From assembly GCA_947385185.1 (NCBI GenBank), contig CANDJX010000076.1, positions 1-7,703 of the forward strand: a stretch of DNA of 7,703 nucleotides, read 5' to 3'. The translations under genes were made by a program, and so were the position numbers. Below are positions 5,638 through 7,703 of the stretch, in pieces (the stretch's first letter is position 1; each line of letters begins with the position of its first letter). The stretch comes from an uncultured Clostridia bacterium (GTDB lineage: Bacteria > Bacillota > Clostridia > Christensenellales > Pumilibacteraceae). A model generated the notes under the pieces. That model had not been told where the DNA came from and searched no databases. It worked only from the letters and a program-made list of their open reading frames with translations.

Positions 5638-7656
5638 TTATTCCGTTATGCCGTCTTCCGCGAGTTTGAAATTGATTTTGCCGTTTTCGACCGAATCGCA
5701 TCTGACGCGCACGGGCAAACCTATAGTCCAGACCTTCTCGCCCGCTTTAAGCGAATGGAGTTTTTCGTTATATTCGGTGTCCTCGCCCAGGTTTTCTTTA
5801 CGGATCAATCCCTCGATGCAATTCGGAAGCTCGGCGAACAATCCCCACTCGGTCACCGACGAAATCATGCCGTCGAAACATTCGCCGATCTTCGATTTCA
5901 TAAACTCCGCTTTTTTCATATCGTCGGCGCGGCGTTCTGCCGTCATCGCAATTTGCTCGCGTACCGAGCTTTGCGAAGCGGCTTCGGCTACGATTTTGGC
6001 GTAACGCTTGATATATGCGCCGCCGTGCGCCAGATATCCGGATATTATACGGTGAATCTGAAGATCGGGATAACGCCTTATCGGCGAGGTAAAATGACAG
6101 TAATGCCTGAGCGCAAGACCGAAATGTCCGACGTCTTTAGTCATATATTTGGCTTTGGACATTGAGCGCAGACCGATTCGGCTTATCGCGCGCTCGTTCG
6201 GAGATCCTTTCACGCTTTCGAGCAAAGCCGCATAATCGCACGGCGCGCCGCCCGAGAACGATATGCCGAGCGTTTCGAGATAATCTATATATGCCAGTTC
6301 TTTTTCGGGCGGAGGAGCTTCGTGCACTCTGTACACGAACGGCGCTTTCATCTTGTCGAAAATCGCCGCCACCGATTCGTTTGCTGCAAGCATAAACTCC
6401 TCGACGACCGTATGACTGATCTTGTGCTCGTACAACTGTACGTCCACGCATACGCCGCCGTCGTCGAGGATTATATTCGCCTCCGGAAGCTCGAACTCGA
6501 TACTTCCGCGCTTACGGCGTTTATCGTTCAGTAATTTTGCGAGCTCGAGCGCCGTATCGAGCATTTCGCACACGTCGGCGTTCTCCGCGCGTTCCTTTTC
6601 GTCGCCTTCGAGAATTGCCGCGACGTTATCGTAATTCATTCTGCGCGCCGTCTTTATGATGCCTTTCGTCACGCGCGACGAAACTATGTTTCCCGCTTTG
6701 TCTATATTCATGACGCATGACAGCGTAAGACGATCTACCTGCGGATTAAGCGAACAAATGCCGTTGGAGAGCTCGCGCGGAAGCATGGGAAACACACTGC
6801 CCGGGAAATATACGGACGTACCGCGTTTGAACGCTTCTTTATCTATAACGCTGTTCTCGCGGACGTAATGCGACACGTCCGCGATATGAACGTAAAGTTC
6901 ATACCCCGAGCCCTTCCGCTTGACGCAAACGGCGTCGTCAAGGTCTTTTGCGTCGATACCGTCGATCGTCACGACCGTGTCGCCGCGGAAGTCCTCGCGT
7001 CCTTCCTTGTCCTCGTCTTTTACTTCGAACTCGACCGCGCGCGCCGCCGCTTCGACTTCGGGCGGGAATTCTTCGCTTAAACCGTAAGCCCGCGCGATCG
7101 AAAGTATATCGACGTTCTTCACGTTCGGCTCGCCGAGCACTTCGAGCAGATCGCCGAAAAGCGTATCGCCTTCCCGCTCGACAGGAACGCCGACTACCTT
7201 ATAACCGAGCTTTGGCTTTAACCCGCGCATATCGTTTATCATAAACATACGACAGACTTTTCCGTCGTCGGGTACTATTGCCGGTTGTCCGTTCTTCGTT
7301 TCCGCGTAAGTGCCCACAACGTAGACCGTCGTTTGCTGAGTGACTTCTTTTACGTGCGCTTCGCTTCTTCCGTTTAAGTCCGTCGTTACGGCCGCGGTAA
7401 CGCGATCGCCGTTAAGCGCGCCGCCGAGTCCTGCGGGCGGAATGAAAATGTCATCGCCGCCGCCGTCCGGCGTAAGGAAAGCAAAGCCCTTACCCGTGCC
7501 GCGATATACTCCCGATACGAGTTTTTCTTCTTTCTTCTTTTTGCGGAAGTCCGCCGACCTGCGAGAACCCGACGACTTGTCCATATCCGCCGACCTACGA
7601 TCGTTGCGTCCTTTCCTGTTTTTGGTTTGTTTTGATCTGACGTTTTTCTTTTTCAT
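5638..7656 (-). CDS. rnr: Ribonuclease R (RNase II/R family 3'-5' exoribonuclease)
   Basis: RNase R degrades structured RNA from the 3' end and acts in mRNA decay, rRNA quality control and tmRNA-linked turnover. The 672 residues hold, in order, a lysine/arginine-rich low-complexity tail (1-45), a cold-shock domain from about 47 (GTGKGFAFLTPDG, DIFIPP, NGDRV), a second cold-shock region (about 110-175), the RNB catalytic domain (about 220-540) and a C-terminal S1 domain (about 590-666). The metal-binding aspartates are present in IDGIDAKDLDD (D232, D238, D240, D241). FPMLPRELSNGICSLNP (289-305), LRSMSKAKY (496-504) and HFTSPIRRYPDL (521-532) are classic family motifs. RNase R is often 700-800 residues with an N-terminal winged helix, which is absent here. 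The ATG at 7656 has GAGG (7661-7664) four bases upstream, but genomic sequence ends at 7664, so an earlier start cannot be excluded. A terminator follows. Confidence 0.95.
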   Translation of the reverse strand: MKKKNVRSKQTKNRKGRNDRRSADMDKSSGSRRSADFRKKKKEEKLVSGVYRGTGKGFAFLTPDGGGDDIFIPPAGLGGALNGDRVTAAVTTDLNGRSEAHVKEVTQQTTVYVVGTYAETKNGQPAIVPDDGKVCRMFMINDMRGLKPKLGYKVVGVPVEREGDTLFGDLLEVLGEPNVKNVDILSIARAYGLSEEFPPEVEAAARAVEFEVKDEDKEGREDFRGDTVVTIDGIDAKDLDDAVCVKRKGSGYELYVHIADVSHYVRENSVIDKEAFKRGTSVYFPGSVFPMLPRELSNGICSLNPQVDRLTLSCVMNIDKAGNIVSSRVTKGIIKTARRMNYDNVAAILEGDEKERAENADVCEMLDTALELAKLLNDKRRKRGSIEFELPEANIILDDGGVCVDVQLYEHKISHTVVEEFMLAANESVAAIFDKMKAPFVYRVHEAPPPEKELAYIDYLETLGISFSGGAPCDYAALLESVKGSPNERAISRIGLRSMSKAKYMTKDVGHFGLALRHYCHFTSPIRRYPDLQIHRIISGYLAHGGAYIKRYAKIVAEAASQSSVREQIAMTAERRADDMKKAEFMKSKIGECFDGMISSVTEWGLFAELPNCIEGLIRKENLGEDTEYNEKLHSLKAGEKVWTIGLPVRVRCDSVENGKINFKLAEDGITE

Positions 7657-7664
7657 ACTTCCTC

Positions 7665-7703
7665 AGATCGGAAGAGCACACGTCTGAACTCCAGTCACTT
7701 ACA
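7665..7703 (+). other. Illumina TruSeq adapter remnant (not genomic)
   Basis: From 7665 the sequence starts AGATCGGAAGAGC and continues through CACACGTCTGAACTCCAGTC to 7697, ending CAC at 7698. This matches the standard TruSeq read-1 3' adapter as I know it over all 34 bases. The last five bases, TTACA, sit where the sample index begins. Biological sequence therefore ends at about 7664, just inside the ribosome binding site of rnr. Nothing in 7665-7703 should be annotated or translated. Confidence 0.97.

Noticed and set aside
5486..6004. A 172-codon plus-strand open frame starting in the mraZ-rnr gap
   Set aside because: Its beginning lies on the operator and terminator and the rest is antisense to the S1 end of rnr. 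The hydrophobic look comes from AT-rich intergenic bases.
1..7664. A search for CRISPR repeats, insertion sequences, tRNA or rRNA genes, riboswitches and phage-like or defence genes
   Set aside because: No repeated spacer pattern, terminal inverted repeats, transposase, structured RNA signature or unassigned minus-strand gene was found; the genomic part of the window is fully explained by dcw genes and rnr.
7340..7687. A plus-strand open frame of 115 codons ending IGRAHV
   Set aside because: Its last residues are translated adapter sequence and the rest is antisense to the rnr N-terminus.

Overview
The window holds a minus-strand run of cell-wall and cell-division genes, the start of a dcw (division and cell wall) cluster, preceded by a ribonuclease R gene. 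In transcription order (right to left): rnr (7656-5638), an intrinsic terminator, a strong sigma-A-type promoter with MraZ-type operator boxes, mraZ, rsmH (mraW), an FtsL-like membrane protein, a class B penicillin-binding protein with one PASTA domain (SpoVD/PBP2B type), and murE, which runs off the left edge. No convincing gene lies on the plus strand.

The organism is most likely an uncultured member of the Bacillota, probably class Clostridia. The reasons are the gene order mraZ-rsmH-ftsL-PASTA PBP-murE, a meso-diaminopimelate-type MurE (DNPR motif), strong Shine-Dalgarno sequences, and a TTGACA/TATATT promoter. I cannot place it more finely. The right end of the contig carries an Illumina TruSeq adapter remnant (7665-7698, perhaps to 7703), so genomic sequence ends at about 7664. 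This points to a short-read, probably metagenomic, assembly.

Layout by region: 1-1322 murE (3' end missing); 1323-1413 short spacer with a possible weak promoter; 1414-3330 PBP; 3335-4036 FtsL-like protein; 4061-4978 rsmH; 4978-5418 mraZ; 5419-5637 AT-rich intergenic control region (promoter, operator, terminator); 5638-7656 rnr; 7665-7703 adapter.

The five dcw genes look like one operon. rsmH overlaps mraZ by one base, the PBP starts four bases after ftsL from a TTG codon, and rsmH to ftsL is 24 bases. They join septal peptidoglycan synthesis (FtsL, PBP, MurE) to ribosome modification (RsmH), under a regulator (MraZ) that probably controls its own promoter. No mobile element, CRISPR array, RNA gene or novel defence-like system is visible. 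The unusual points are small: an extended FtsL-like protein, an RNase R without its usual N-terminal winged helix, changes in MurE substrate-binding motifs, and a clear MraZ operator.
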